From positions 1-30,881 of the forward strand of contig URWB01000009.1 of NCBI GenBank assembly GCA_900551415.1: DNA of 30,881 nucleotides, in the 5' to 3' direction. The DNA comes from an uncultured Eubacteriales bacterium. GTDB lineage: Bacteria > Bacillota > Clostridia > Peptostreptococcales > Anaerovoracaceae. Within the stretch, counting starts at the first letter, position 1; each line of letters opens with the position of its first letter. Below are positions 7,700 to 17,818 of the stretch, one piece after another. The position numbers and the translations under genes were made by a program. The notes under the pieces are model-generated. The model was not told the origin of the DNA. It saw nothing but the letters and a program-made list of their open reading frames with translations, and searched no databases.

Positions 7700-9343
7700 T
7701 TACATCATGCCCATGCCGCCCATGCCCGGAGCGCCTGCGCCGCCGCCCATCGCTACCGGAGGCATCGGTTCCTTGATATCTACGATACCGGCCTCGGTGG
7801 TCAGGAGCATCGCGGAAGCGGATGCCGCGTTCTGCAGCGCGCTTCTGGTTACCTTCGCCGGATCGACGATACCTGCTTCGATCATGTTGACATATTCTTC
7901 GGTCGCCGCGTTCAGACCAACGCCTACGCTGCTGCTCTTCACTTCAGCGACAACCACGCTGCCTTCCAGACCCGCGTTCTCCGCGATCTGGCGTACCGGT
8001 TCCTCCAACGCTCTCGCGATGATCGCAGCACCGGTCTTCACGTCGCCTGCCAGCGTTTCTACATAAGCCTTGACTGCCGGAATGGTGTTGACTAAAGCGA
8101 CACCGCCTCCGGATACGATACCCTCTTCAACCGCGGCCTTTGTCGCGTTCAGAGCGTCCTCGATTCTCAGCTTTCTTTCCTTTAATTCGGTTTCGGTCGC
8201 GGCGCCAACCTTGATGACAGCGACACCGCCGGACAGCTTCGCGAGTCTTTCCTGTAATTTTTCCTTGTCGAATTCGGAGGTGGATTCCTCAATCTGCGTC
8301 TTCAGACTGCCGATTCTCGCCTGTACATCCTCCTTCGCGCCCGCACCTGCGACGATGACGGTGTTTTCTTTGTCAACCTTAACGGTCGCGGCTGTGCCGA
8401 GCATATCCAGGGTAACTTCCTTGAGCTCGTATCCGAGGTCACTTGCGATAACCGTACCGCCGGTCAGGATCGCGATATCCTCGAGCATCGCTTTTCTTCT
8501 TTCGCCGTAGCCAGGAGCCTTGACCGCGACAACATCCAGCACGCCTCTCAGCTTATTGACAACCAGAGTTGCCAGTGCTTCGCCTTCCACGTCCTCCGCG
8601 ATGATGAGGAGTTTGCGGCCCTGCTTCATAACCTGTTCCAGCAGCGGAACCAGATCCTGAATATTGGTTACCTTCTTATCTGTAATCAAGATCAGCGGAT
8701 TTTCCATCACAGCTTCCATCTTTTCGGTGTCGGAAACCATGTAAGCGGATAAATATCCTCTGTCGAACTGCATACCTTCTACCACTTCGAGGGTCGTGCC
8801 GAGGCTCTTAGACTCTTCGACTGTGATGACGCCGTCCTTGCCGACTTTTTCCATCGCTTCCGCGATCAAATCGCCGATCTGCGGATCTGCCGCGGATACA
8901 GCCGCGACCTGCGCGATGGATTCCTTCGTTTCAACCGGTTTCGCGATCTTGCTGATCTCTTCAACCGCGACATCAACCGCGCCCTGGATACCTTTTTTGA
9001 GCTCCATCGGGTTCGCGCCGGCCGCTACGTTTTTGAAACCTTCCTTGACGATGATCTGCGCGAGCAGCGTCGCGGTCGTCGTTCCGTCACCGGCAACATC
9101 GTTGGTCTTGGAAGCGACTTCCTTGACAACCTGCGCGCCCATATTCTCGGTCGCGTCCTCAAGCTCGATCTCTCTTGCGATGGTCACACCGTCGTTCGTG
9201 ATCAGCGGAGAACCGAAGCTCTTGTTGATCAGCACGTTGCGGCCCTTCGGCCCTAATGTGATCTTAACGGTATCTGCTAATTTATCCACGCCTGCCTGTA
9301 ATTTACGTCTTGCGTCTTCTCCATAAAAAATATCTTTTGCCAT
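7700..9343 (-). CDS. groEL: Chaperonin GroEL (60 kDa, Hsp60)
   Basis: The 547-residue protein begins MAKDIFYGEDARRKLQ and shows the chaperonin signatures LGPKGRNVLI, the ATP-site motif NDGVTIAREIE, GDGTTTATLLA and the C-terminal EAGIVDIKEPM. It ends in the GGAGAPGMGGMGMM tail typical of bacterial group I chaperonins. With GroES it forms the double-ring cytoplasmic folding machine that uses ATP to refold proteins. Length and motifs are complete. The start at 9341-9343 has a GAAAGGGGA ribosome binding site. groES lies 24 bp upstream, and both are read from the CIRCE-controlled promoter. Confidence 0.98.
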   Translation of the reverse strand: MAKDIFYGEDARRKLQAGVDKLADTVKITLGPKGRNVLINKSFGSPLITNDGVTIAREIELEDATENMGAQVVKEVASKTNDVAGDGTTTATLLAQIIVKEGFKNVAAGANPMELKKGIQGAVDVAVEEISKIAKPVETKESIAQVAAVSAADPQIGDLIAEAMEKVGKDGVITVEESKSLGTTLEVVEGMQFDRGYLSAYMVSDTEKMEAVMENPLILITDKKVTNIQDLVPLLEQVMKQGRKLLIIAEDVEGEALATLVVNKLRGVLDVVAVKAPGYGERRKAMLEDIAILTGGTVIASDLGYELKEVTLDMLGTAATVKVDKENTVIVAGAGAKEDVQARIGSLKTQIEESTSEFDKEKLQERLAKLSGGVAVIKVGAATETELKERKLRIEDALNATKAAVEEGIVSGGGVALVNTIPAVKAYVETLAGDVKTGAAIIARALEEPVRQIAENAGLEGSVVVAEVKSSSVGVGLNAATEEYVNMIEAGIVDPAKVTRSALQNAASASAMLLTTEAGIVDIKEPMPPVAMGGGAGAPGMGGMGMM

Positions 9344-9367
9344 TTTTGATTTCCCCTTTCGTCTCTC

Positions 9368-9643
9368 TTATTCAATGACCGCCAGAATTTCGCTCTGGTG
9401 CATGATCGTGTATTCTTCACCCTGGTATTTGATTTCGGCACCGCCGTACTTGCTGAATACGACCTTATCGCCGACCTTCAGTTCCATCGGTTCGTCCTTG
9501 GTTCCAGGTCCGACTGCCACAACTTCCGCCATTTGCGGTTTCTCCTTCGCGGCACTGGTCAAGATCAGTCCGCCCTGCGTCTTTTCCTCCATCTCTGCCT
9601 TCTTGATGACGACTCTGTCGCCTAATGGTCTGATACCTGTCAT
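9368..9643 (-). CDS. groES: Co-chaperonin GroES (10 kDa)
   Basis: A 91-residue protein beginning MTGIRPLGDRVVIKK, with the mobile loop segment EEKTQGGLILTSAAKEKPQ and the strand GDKVVFSKYGGAEIK, standard for GroES. It caps the GroEL cavity. It is first in the groES-groEL operon and lies directly behind a CIRCE operator and a consensus promoter, so HrcA heat-shock control is expected. Length is normal and nothing is missing. Confidence 0.98.
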   Translation of the reverse strand: MTGIRPLGDRVVIKKAEMEEKTQGGLILTSAAKEKPQMAEVVAVGPGTKDEPMELKVGDKVVFSKYGGAEIKYQGEEYTIMHQSEILAVIE

Positions 9644-9712
9644 TGTGATTACCTCCGTTTTGTAATTTTATGTTTCGGGATGAGCGACTATGCTCATATT
9701 CTCTCTATGTTC

Positions 9713-9739
9713 TTAGCACTCTTTACCCATGAGTGCTAA
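9713..9739 (-). promoter_or_regulatory. CIRCE operator (HrcA binding site)
   Basis: TTAGCACTC (9713-9721), nine-base spacer, GAGTGCTAA (9731-9739): a perfect match to the CIRCE inverted repeat. It lies between the groES promoter and the groES start, where HrcA binding would repress transcription until heat shock. Confidence 0.97.
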
Positions 9740-9748
9740 CATAATTTT

Positions 9749-9776
9749 ATTATAGCAGTCTTCGTCTCATTGTCAA
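9749..9776 (-). promoter_or_regulatory. Sigma-A promoter of groESL
   Basis: On the minus strand TTGACA (9771-9776), 16-bp spacer and TATAAT (9749-9754), both perfect hexamers. The CIRCE element begins about ten bases downstream, over the start site. Confidence 0.9.
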
Positions 9777-9893
9777 TACGTTTTTTCAGTTTTTCTCAGG
9801 AAAATCTGTGAAGTTTTTGTGAAGCGCTTCGGCAAAGCGTTTCGACCTATCAGGCACAAGTCCGGCAGCAAGGCGCGCTGGCCAGCCTCCTCC

Positions 9894-10709
9894 TTAGTGC
9901 TCCAGATCCCGTACTTCCACATCCACGCGCACGACATTAAACGCTGTCATGAGCTCTACCGCGTCCTTGACCGCGGTCTGAAACACACCCGCGGTTTCCC
10001 ACAGCGGATAGCCGCCGCGCATACGGATGACTACCAAAAGGTCATAGGCCTCCGGCAGCGCGCCGTGGCTGACATAGACGACTCTGCCGATCGCCGGCAT
10101 GGCAGCCGCCACGCAGCGTACAATATCATCCATCACATGCTCCGACACATAATATTCTCCCATATAGCTGTAGGTCGGCCGCACGACCGTTCTCTCGGCG
10201 GCCGCGCCCTGATCCTTCCCGCGCAGCAGCCGCAGCGGATCCATGAAATATCCCGCGAAATTATGCTTGAGCTGCAGCGCCGGCGCCGGAATCACATGCT
10301 TGCCGAGTTTATCCCGCTGCTGCCGCGCGGTTTCCCGTTCTTCCTCTGTCGTGATCTCCTCGATTTGGATGCGGCGCGGGCTGTCCGCCTCCGGCATCGG
10401 AAGTCCCAGCGCGGATATGATTTTATCTACCATCTCTACGCTGGTACCGAGTACCAGAATGCTCTCCGGCTGCTTTTCGGCGATGGCCTCCTTGACCTGC
10501 TCGCAGACTTCCTCGTCCAAAAACAGCGCGACCTTGACCGCGCCGATCTTGGTCTGCGAACGTTTGGCTGAAACGCCCGCGACAATGCTGTTCTTATAGA
10601 TAAACAGTCCGTCGTCGATAATGCCCTCAATGTGATTCTTTTTGCATAATTCCATAGCATGAAAGCTCTTGCCGCTTCCGCTTTTTCCTACCAGCGTATA
10701 GACTTGCAT
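9894..10709 (-). CDS. P-loop NTPase with C-terminal Asp23/Gls24-like domain
   Basis: The 271-residue protein starts MQVYTLVGKSGSGKS, a Walker A motif at residues 8-15. The N-terminal ~100 residues include IIDDGLFIYKN and ILVLGTSVEMVDKI, as in a small kinase-like P-loop fold. From about residue 183 (GEYYVSEHVMDDIVRCV) to the end the pattern resembles Asp23/Gls24 (DUF322) envelope-stress proteins, which start with a G-x-I-x-I-S-x-x-V strand and end with a V-D-V-x-V strand. The substrate and role are unknown to me. The start is at 10707-10709, with GAAAGGGAAA upstream. It is divergent from the ferredoxin gene with overlapping promoters. The Asp23 assignment is by pattern only. Confidence 0.68.
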   Translation of the reverse strand: MQVYTLVGKSGSGKSFHAMELCKKNHIEGIIDDGLFIYKNSIVAGVSAKRSQTKIGAVKVALFLDEEVCEQVKEAIAEKQPESILVLGTSVEMVDKIISALGLPMPEADSPRRIQIEEITTEEERETARQQRDKLGKHVIPAPALQLKHNFAGYFMDPLRLLRGKDQGAAAERTVVRPTYSYMGEYYVSEHVMDDIVRCVAAAMPAIGRVVYVSHGALPEAYDLLVVIRMRGGYPLWETAGVFQTAVKDAVELMTAFNVVRVDVEVRDLEH

Positions 10710-10786
10710 CTCGTTTTCGTTTCCCTTTCTTCGGACTTTCCCCGTGAATCAACATAATTTTCACCGGAATTTCACTTGATTTGTAC

Positions 10787-10815
10787 TTTACTATTATACC
10801 GCAGTCTGCTATAAT
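10787..10815 (+). promoter_or_regulatory. Ferredoxin promoter, overlapping the divergent promoter
   Basis: Plus strand: TTTACT (10787-10792), 17-bp spacer, TATAAT (10810-10815) with the TGC extended -10. On the opposite strand AGGACA (10816-10821), 17-bp spacer and TATAAT (10793-10798) could serve the P-loop gene, so the two promoters interlock. Confidence 0.65.
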
Positions 10816-10857
10816 TGTCCTCGTAAAGATATATCTTTTTTATAGGAGGATAAGAAC

Positions 10858-11028
10858 ATGGCTTATAAAATTACAGACGCTTGCATCGCTTGCGGCGCAT
10901 GCGCAGCTGAATGTCCTGTAGAAGCTATCACTGAAGGCGACAACATCTATGTGATCGACGCTGATAAGTGCATCGACTGCGGTTCCTGCGCGGACGCATG
11001 TCCGGTAGACGCTCCGGTAGAAGGCTAA
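10858..11028 (+). CDS. Small 2[4Fe-4S] ferredoxin
   Basis: A 56-residue protein, MAYKITDACIACGACAAEC onward, with two C-x2-C-x2-C-x3-CP motifs (CIACGACAAECP and CIDCGSCADACP). This is the clostridial-type ferredoxin that binds two [4Fe-4S] clusters and carries low-potential electrons in the cytoplasm. Length and cysteine spacing are exactly typical. The start follows a perfect AGGAGG and a consensus promoter, and a strong terminator follows the stop, so it is a highly expressed single-gene transcript. All eight cluster cysteines are present. Confidence 0.97.
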   Translation: MAYKITDACIACGACAAECPVEAITEGDNIYVIDADKCIDCGSCADACPVDAPVEG

Positions 11029-11059
11029 TCTACATACGGCATACGTAAGATGTAAAAAA

Positions 11060-11091
11060 ACAACCGGTCAACAGGCCGGTTGCTTTTTTCT
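11060..11091 (+). terminator. Bidirectional terminator between ferredoxin and rex
   Basis: CAACCGG (11061-11067) pairs with CCGGTTG (11076-11082). The hairpin is followed by TTTTTT on the plus strand and, read from the other side, by a run of seven T's on the minus strand. It can end both the ferredoxin and the acpP-rex transcripts. Confidence 0.88.
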
Positions 11092-11097
11092 TATGTA

Positions 11098-11150
11098 GGA
11101 AATATCGCAAAATGATATTTCCGGAATATCGACAAAAGCACCTTACGAAG
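11098..11150 (+). repeat. Dispersed hairpin repeat, copy 2
   Basis: The same 53-bp unit as at 7564-7616, with a 9-bp hairpin (GGAAATATC with GATATTTCC) and the tail CGACAAAAGCACCTT. As in copy 1 it starts just past the terminator of a plus-strand gene in a convergent gap. Here it would be transcribed as the 3' untranslated region of rex. Confidence 0.75.
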
Positions 11151-11188
11151 CGACGTTCGTCCATGAGCGCCATGCGCGCCTTCGTCCC

Positions 11189-11833
11189 CTAATCCTTGTC
11201 CTCGTGCCGCATATCCTGCATATAGTAGGTCAACGCGTGCAAGCTGTCGCTGACATGTACGTTCTCCACCGCCACGTCATCCGGCAGTTCCAGATCCACC
11301 GCGGTAAAATTCCAAATCGCCTTGATGCCCGCATCCGAAACAGTGTCCGCTACAATCTGCGCTTTCTCGGCCGGTACCGTGATGACCGCAATATCGATGT
11401 GCTGCTCCTTGACGAAGCCTGCCAACGAACGGCAGGTCAAAATCTCAGCGTCCTCAAACTCCACGTCACGGATGATTTCCTTAACGTCAAAGATTCCTCT
11501 GATATGAAAATTCTTTTCATTCTTATAGATATAGCTGGCCATCGCCTGCCCCAGTCTGCCGTAGCCGACGACAACGAGCTGATATTCCTTGTTCAGTCCC
11601 AGGATATTGCCGATTTCCTCATACAGATAGTTGACGCTGTAACCATAGCCCTGCTGTCCGAAACCGCCAAAATTATTCAAATCCTGTCTGATCTGCGAAG
11701 CCGTATATCCGATCAGATTGCTCAGATCCTTGGAAGAAATCTTTTCGATTCCTTTTTTCTGCAACTCGCGCAGATATCTCCGGTATCTCGGCAGTCTTTT
11801 GATGACGGCTTTTGATATCTGTTTTTCTTTCAT
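11189..11833 (-). CDS. rex: Redox-sensing transcriptional repressor Rex
   Basis: A 214-residue protein with the Rex N-terminal winged helix (RLPRYRRYLRELQKKG, then SSKDLSNLIGYTASQIRQDL and NNFGGFGQQGYGY). The Rossmann NAD(H)-binding domain opens at about residues 87-95 (VVVGYGRLG). Rex senses the NADH/NAD+ ratio and represses fermentation and respiration genes when NADH is low. The start at 11831-11833 has GGAGT upstream. acpP ends only 25 bp before it, so rex is probably co-transcribed with acpP. Length is complete. Confidence 0.96.
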   Translation of the reverse strand: MKEKQISKAVIKRLPRYRRYLRELQKKGIEKISSKDLSNLIGYTASQIRQDLNNFGGFGQQGYGYSVNYLYEEIGNILGLNKEYQLVVVGYGRLGQAMASYIYKNEKNFHIRGIFDVKEIIRDVEFEDAEILTCRSLAGFVKEQHIDIAVITVPAEKAQIVADTVSDAGIKAIWNFTAVDLELPDDVAVENVHVSDSLHALTYYMQDMRHEDKD

Positions 11834-11858
11834 ATCCCGTACTCCTACCCTCTGATCT

Positions 11859-12086
11859 CTATTTGTTTTCTTCTACATATCTTACGAGATCGCCGACAGT
11901 CTGGAAGGTTTCCGCGTCCTCGTCCGGAATCTCAATCCCATATTCCTCTTCAATGGCCATGATGATCTCTACCGCGTCCAAAGAGTCCGCCGAGAGGTCC
12001 TTCATCAGGTTGGTATCCATCGTTACTTCGGATTCATCCACCTGCAGCTGGTCTATAATAATATCCTTAATCTCATCAAAAATCAT
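11859..12086 (-). CDS. acpP: Acyl carrier protein
   Basis: A 75-residue acidic protein with the ADSLDAVEIIMAIEEEYGI motif; Ser35 in DSLD is the 4'-phosphopantetheine attachment site. It carries growing acyl chains for cytoplasmic fatty acid or other acyl synthesis. GGAGG lies seven bases before the start. No fatty acid synthesis genes are nearby: the gene sits alone ahead of rex. A second, pathway-specific ACP is possible, but length and helix II look like housekeeping AcpP. Confidence 0.93.
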   Translation of the reverse strand: MIFDEIKDIIIDQLQVDESEVTMDTNLMKDLSADSLDAVEIIMAIEEEYGIEIPDEDAETFQTVGDLVRYVEENK

Positions 12087-12143
12087 ACTTAAGCCTCCAT
12101 ATTTTTTCAGTTATAATTTTAACTATATCATAAGCTACGTAAC

Positions 12144-12172
12144 ATTATATAAAGTTTTCCCTGTCAATGCAA
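12144..12172 (-). promoter_or_regulatory. Promoter of acpP-rex
   Basis: Minus strand TTGCAT (12167-12172), 17-bp spacer, TATAAT (12144-12149). A perfect TTGACA also occurs, but only 12 bp from the -10. Between promoter and start an imperfect dyad (AGTTA, six bases, TAACT, near 12108-12125) could be an operator; this is speculative. Confidence 0.6.
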
Positions 12173-12210
12173 GGGTAAATTGCGCCATTTTCTTGTTATT
12201 TTTGTGAAAT

Positions 12211-14162
<1,952 letters not shown>

Positions 14163-14166
<4 letters not shown>

Positions 14167-15200
14167 AATTCCCGCCTCTCCGATTCGAGCGGCAGATTGG
14201 CATAGGCCTCCAGATCCAGATCATCGGTCCGGCCGCTCTGATAGATGTAATAGGCCGCGGCCGCGATCATCGCGCCGTTATCCGTACAGAGAACCGGATC
14301 TGGCCGGTACAGGCGAATGCCTGCCTTCTCGCAGGCCGCGCCGAGCATTTCTCTGAGCTTGGAGTTTGCCGCCACGCCACCTGCCAGTACGAGCTTTTTT
14401 TCTCCTTTGAGAACCGCCGCGTCCACCGTCTTGCGTACCAGCACGTCCATGACCGCCTGTTGGAAGCTCGCTGCCACGTCCGCGCGGTTGATTTCTATCC
14501 CTGCCTGTTTTTGCTGGTTGATATAGTTCAGCACTGCGGTCTTAAGCCCGCTGAAGCTGAAGTCAAAGCTGTCCTTTTCGAGATACACGCGCTTGAAATT
14601 GATCGCCCGCGGATCGCCGTCTTTGGCGATTTTGTCGATCTTCGGTCCTCCCGGATAGCCGAGCCCGAGTACACGCGCGATCTTGTCATAGGCCTCGCCC
14701 ACCGCGTCGTCTCTGGTTCCGCCGAGAATTTCACAGTCTGTATAGCTCTCGACATCAACGATCTCGGTGTGTCCGCCGCTTGTGATGAGTGCCATAAACG
14801 GAGGTGTAAGCTCCGGCTCCTGAATGTAGTTGGCGCTGATGTGTCCAAGCAGATGATGAACCCCGACCAAAGGGATATCCTTCGCGAAAGCCACCGCCTT
14901 GGCAGTCGCCACGCCGACTAGCAGTGCGCCGATCAGCCCCGGTCCGCAGGTCACGCCGATGAGGTCAATCTCATCCAGCGTCGTTCCCGCTTCGTCCAGT
15001 GCCTGCCGCATGACATGGTTGATGTTTTCGAGGTGGTGTCTGGAGGCAATCTCCGGTACCACGCCGCCGTAGTTTTTAAAAATATCTATTTGAGATGAGA
15101 TGACATTGGAAAGCACGTTTCTGCCATCCGCCACGACTGCGATCGCGGTTTCGTCGCAGCTGCTTTCAATTGCCATCGTCAGGAATTTTCCGTCTTTCAT
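14163..15200 (-). CDS. tsaD: tRNA N6-threonylcarbamoyladenosine transferase TsaD
   Basis: The 345-residue protein has the Kae1/TsaD features IESSCDETA (residues 11-19), the metal-binding H-x3-H in HHLLGH (about 115-120), and the nucleotide motif TSGGHTEIVDV. It transfers the threonylcarbamoyl group to A37 of ANN-decoding tRNAs, working with TsaB and TsaE. I set the start at 15198-15200 (MKDGKFLTMAIESS), four bases after the rimI stop; upstream in-frame ATG codons lie inside rimI and add non-homologous residues. Its stop overlaps the ABC-F start. Length matches the family. Confidence 0.96.
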
Positions 15201-15204
15201 GGTT

Positions 15205-15654
15205 TTACAGTTTCCCCTTCCACATGATGAGCGCGTCCTCGCCATTATCCTCATAATAGCCTTTGCGAAGTCCCGCGGCCGTAAAGCCGAGCCCCTCATA
15301 CAGCTTAATCGCCGGTTCGTTGCCGACGCGGACCTCCAGCGTATAACTTGTGATTCCGTTCTGTCCGCAGCGCGCGATCAGCGCTTCCAGCATTGCGCGC
15401 GCGATATGCCTGCGGCGATAGTCCGGTGAGACCGCGACATTGGTAATATGTCCCTCATCGACGATCTTCCAGATACCGACATACCCGCAGAGCACGCCGT
15501 CCGCTTCGGCGACGATATATGACGCCAGCCGATTCTTCATCACATCGTGATAAAGCGATTCATAAGACCACGGCACCGCGAAACACTGTCGCTCCAGAGT
15601 CTCGATTGCCGCGACATCGCGTTCCTGCGCCGTTCTGAACACAAGCTCTTCCAT
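15205..15654 (-). CDS. rimI: Ribosomal protein S18-alanine N-acetyltransferase RimI
   Basis: A 149-residue GNAT acetyltransferase with acetyl-CoA binding motif VSPDYRRRHIARAML, ITNVAV before it, and the C-terminal NEPAIKLYEGLGF motif. RimI acetylates the N-terminal alanine of ribosomal protein S18. Its place between tsaB and tsaD is a common arrangement in Bacillota and supports the name. A small hairpin (AAACAGG 15669-15675 with CCTGTTT 15684-15690) lies just upstream of its ribosome binding site. The gap to tsaB is 107 bp, the largest inside this operon. Confidence 0.94.
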   Translation of the reverse strand: MEELVFRTAQERDVAAIETLERQCFAVPWSYESLYHDVMKNRLASYIVAEADGVLCGYVGIWKIVDEGHITNVAVSPDYRRRHIARAMLEALIARCGQNGITSYTLEVRVGNEPAIKLYEGLGFTAAGLRKGYYEDNGEDALIMWKGKL

Positions 15655-15761
15655 TTTCCTTACCTCTTAAACAGGCAGACCTTCCTGTTTTGAAGCCCGC
15701 CCGCCGCTGTTTCCGTTTCTCTTGCCGCTGTTTTTTCGTTTTGGCCGCGCTGCCGGAAGCG

Positions 15762-16550
15762 CTATTCCTGTTTCGGTCCGCGGCAGATCGGAAGCTGTCC
15801 CGCGGCCAATTTGACCTCTGCCTCCGCCTGCCGCATGTAATCCGGCAGCAGATTGGCGAAGTCTGTGGTTTCTCCGCGCGAGAGTTTGCGCAGCGCCGCG
15901 CGCCCGACCGCTGCCGCGCTTTGATCGCGCGTTTCCTGCGGCGCGAAATCATAATCTCTGTCTTTTTCCATCTTCGCATCGCCTAACAGCGATATAATTT
16001 GAGTTTCATAGGCATCGATGCCGTCTCCGTAAAACAGCACCTGTCTGCCGTCTTGTTTTACCTGCCGCGTGATGACCGCGAGTACGTCGGTAAGCAGATA
16101 CGGGCCTCCCGGCAGATAGCCGTCCAGTATACCGTAGACCTGTCCGCGTCTGGCGTTGATGATGCCGCAGATAACACGCTTGTCCGCGTCGTTTGGTGCC
16201 TGCGCGTAAAGGAAGGCTTCCAAAGTCGGCACCGCGACGCAGGGCAGCTCCAGGACCTGCGCCAATGCCCGCGCCGTCGCCACGCCGATGCGGATTCCGG
16301 TAAAGGACCCCGGCCCGACGGAAGCCGCGATGTGTGTCAGCTGTTCCTTGGTGACACCGCAGTCCGCGAGCAGATCCCGAACCAGCGGCATCAGATTTTT
16401 CAGATGGTTTTTTGCCTCGCGCGAGGTTTTCTCGCCTAGCAGAACGGCCCGCTCCGCGAGCGCGGCGGTCAAGCCCCCGTCAGGATTCTCCGCATGAAAC
16501 AGGGCAACGGAAGCATTCGGTCCGGTTGTTTCAATCGCTAACATGTACAT
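15762..16550 (-). CDS. tsaB: tRNA threonylcarbamoyladenosine biosynthesis protein TsaB
   Basis: A 262-residue protein starting MYMLAIETTGPNASVALF, with the TsaB motif VGPGSFTGIRIGVATARAL. TsaB is the non-catalytic partner that dimerises with TsaD in the t6A complex. I choose the start at 16548-16550 because GGAGGAGAG lies about nine bases upstream; the longer open frame lies within tsaE. The first codons overlap the end of tsaE by 13 bases. It is some 30 residues longer than many homologues, the extra being an Ala/Glu/Lys-rich C-terminal tail. Confidence 0.94.
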   Translation of the reverse strand: MYMLAIETTGPNASVALFHAENPDGGLTAALAERAVLLGEKTSREAKNHLKNLMPLVRDLLADCGVTKEQLTHIAASVGPGSFTGIRIGVATARALAQVLELPCVAVPTLEAFLYAQAPNDADKRVICGIINARRGQVYGILDGYLPGGPYLLTDVLAVITRQVKQDGRQVLFYGDGIDAYETQIISLLGDAKMEKDRDYDFAPQETRDQSAAAVGRAALRKLSRGETTDFANLLPDYMRQAEAEVKLAAGQLPICRGPKQE

Positions 16551-16972
16551 TGATAAATTCTCTCCTCCGGGGTTTCCCCGTACCGTAGATAGATATACTT
16601 GGTGTTTTCCGGCAGGCTGTCCGCGATCAGATCTGCCCATTCGATCACGCAGACGCCGTCACCGTAAAAATACTCGTCCGCGCCGATTTCAAACAGCGCG
16701 TCCGGATCCGTCACGCGGTAAACATCAAAATGATAGAGCGGCAGTCTGCCGTCCGTGTATTCCTTGACGATCGTAAAAGTCGGACTGCTGATTCTCTGTC
16801 GGATTCCCAGTCCCTCGCCGATATAGCGTGTGAGCGCGGTCTTCCCTGTCCCCAGATCGCCGATCAGCGCCAGCACATCGCCCGCCGCAAGCTTTTGCGC
16901 CAGAGCAAGGGCGAAGGCGCGCGTTTCCTCTTCATTTTTTATCCGGTATTCGGTTAGGACTTTCTGCTCCAT
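16538..16972 (-). CDS. tsaE: tRNA threonylcarbamoyladenosine biosynthesis ATPase TsaE
   Basis: A 144-residue P-loop ATPase with Walker A GDLGTGKT (residues 38-45), the SPTFTIVKEY switch motif (about 63-72), the HFDVYRV segment, and VIEWAD near the C-terminus. TsaE hydrolyses ATP to reset the TsaBD complex during t6A synthesis. It starts 19 bp after the ribU stop and overlaps tsaB, so the genes are likely one transcript. Length and motifs are complete. TsaC/Sua5, the first enzyme of the pathway, is not in the window. Confidence 0.96.
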   Translation of the reverse strand: MEQKVLTEYRIKNEEETRAFALALAQKLAAGDVLALIGDLGTGKTALTRYIGEGLGIRQRISSPTFTIVKEYTDGRLPLYHFDVYRVTDPDALFEIGADEYFYGDGVCVIEWADLIADSLPENTKYIYLRYGETPEERIYQCTC

Positions 16973-16991
16973 AACTGCTCCATTCTGTTAT

Positions 16992-17585
16992 TTACTGCTG
17001 CTTTACGGGTTTGTCCGCGTGCTTGAAGCTCAGACCCTCCTGATGCAGGAAGCCTGAAATTCTCTTGTACACCACGAAGGTAATCACCGCGTTCAGTGCC
17101 CCCTTAATGAGGTTGAACGCGAGAATCAGCGGCATCATGCCGACAACGGTCTGTCTCATCGCTTCACCGCCAAGGTAGAAGGTCGTGATGTAGTAGTTCG
17201 CCACGCCCATAGCGAGCGTCATCGCGAGGGTCGCGATCAGCATGCTGAGAATCGCGACTTTTTTGGTCTTATGCTTTCTGTACATCAAACCCGCGATCAT
17301 CAGGAAAACCCCGGAAGCGATGATGTGCATGATGAAGCCGTAAAATCCGTCTCCGCCCATCAGGAATGCCTGAATGAAGCTGACAACCGTCAGCACCAAA
17401 AGGCCGGAAGCCGGTCCGAAGGCGAAGGTCGTAATCAAAATCGGAATGTCCGCGAAGTCATAGGTCAGAAACGATACCGCCGGAATCAGCGGGAATCGAA
17501 TCAGTCCGACGACACAGGCAAGCGCCGCCATCATCGCCATTTTTACAAGCTGCTGTGATTTCATTTTTGTGTTCATGTTGTTCAT
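16992..17585 (-). CDS. ribU: ECF transporter riboflavin-specific S component RibU
   Basis: A 197-residue membrane protein with six hydrophobic segments. It contains ALACVVGLIRFPLIPAVSFL and the stretch YDFADIPILITTFAFGP, the usual signature of riboflavin S components. It binds riboflavin outside the cell and docks on the shared ECF ATPase/EcfT module. I start at 17583-17585 (MNNMNTKMKSQQ), behind AAAGGA; the longer frame reads through the leader repeats and is implausible. The FMN riboswitch 340 bp upstream on the same strand confirms the substrate. tsaE follows by 19 bp. Confidence 0.93.
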   Translation of the reverse strand: MNNMNTKMKSQQLVKMAMMAALACVVGLIRFPLIPAVSFLTYDFADIPILITTFAFGPASGLLVLTVVSFIQAFLMGGDGFYGFIMHIIASGVFLMIAGLMYRKHKTKKVAILSMLIATLAMTLAMGVANYYITTFYLGGEAMRQTVVGMMPLILAFNLIKGALNAVITFVVYKRISGFLHQEGLSFKHADKPVKQQ

Positions 17586-17697
17586 TGTTTTACAGTTCCT
17601 TTCTTTGAAGTGTCGTGCAGCAGCTTCCAGCGCGTTTTGCCGCCGCGCTGATGCGCTGCCTAAGGTGACTCGGAATCTGTCAGGTTTCTTGAAACAG

Positions 17698-17739
17698 TCG
17701 GTTTGATTTTCTTGCTTCGCGCGAATCAAACCGGGTTAG
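17698..17739 (-). repeat. 42-bp hairpin repeat in ribU leader, copy A
   Basis: Identical over 42 bp to 17819-17860. Each copy contains the inverted repeat GGTTTGATT / AATCAAACC around a CGCGCGAA core, so each folds as a hairpin in the ribU leader RNA. No T-run follows on the minus strand, so it is not a standard terminator. Confidence 0.85.
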
Positions 17740-17818
17740 ACCAATCGCAGTCGGTTTCTACGATTCAGCTTTCGCCAACGGCTCTGCTTCATCGGAAACC
17801 TTTGCCTTTGACCTACCA

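Noticed and set aside
15201..15299. Longer N-terminus for tsaD
   Set aside because: The extra residues lie within rimI and do not belong to the TsaD family; the start at 15200 immediately follows the rimI stop.
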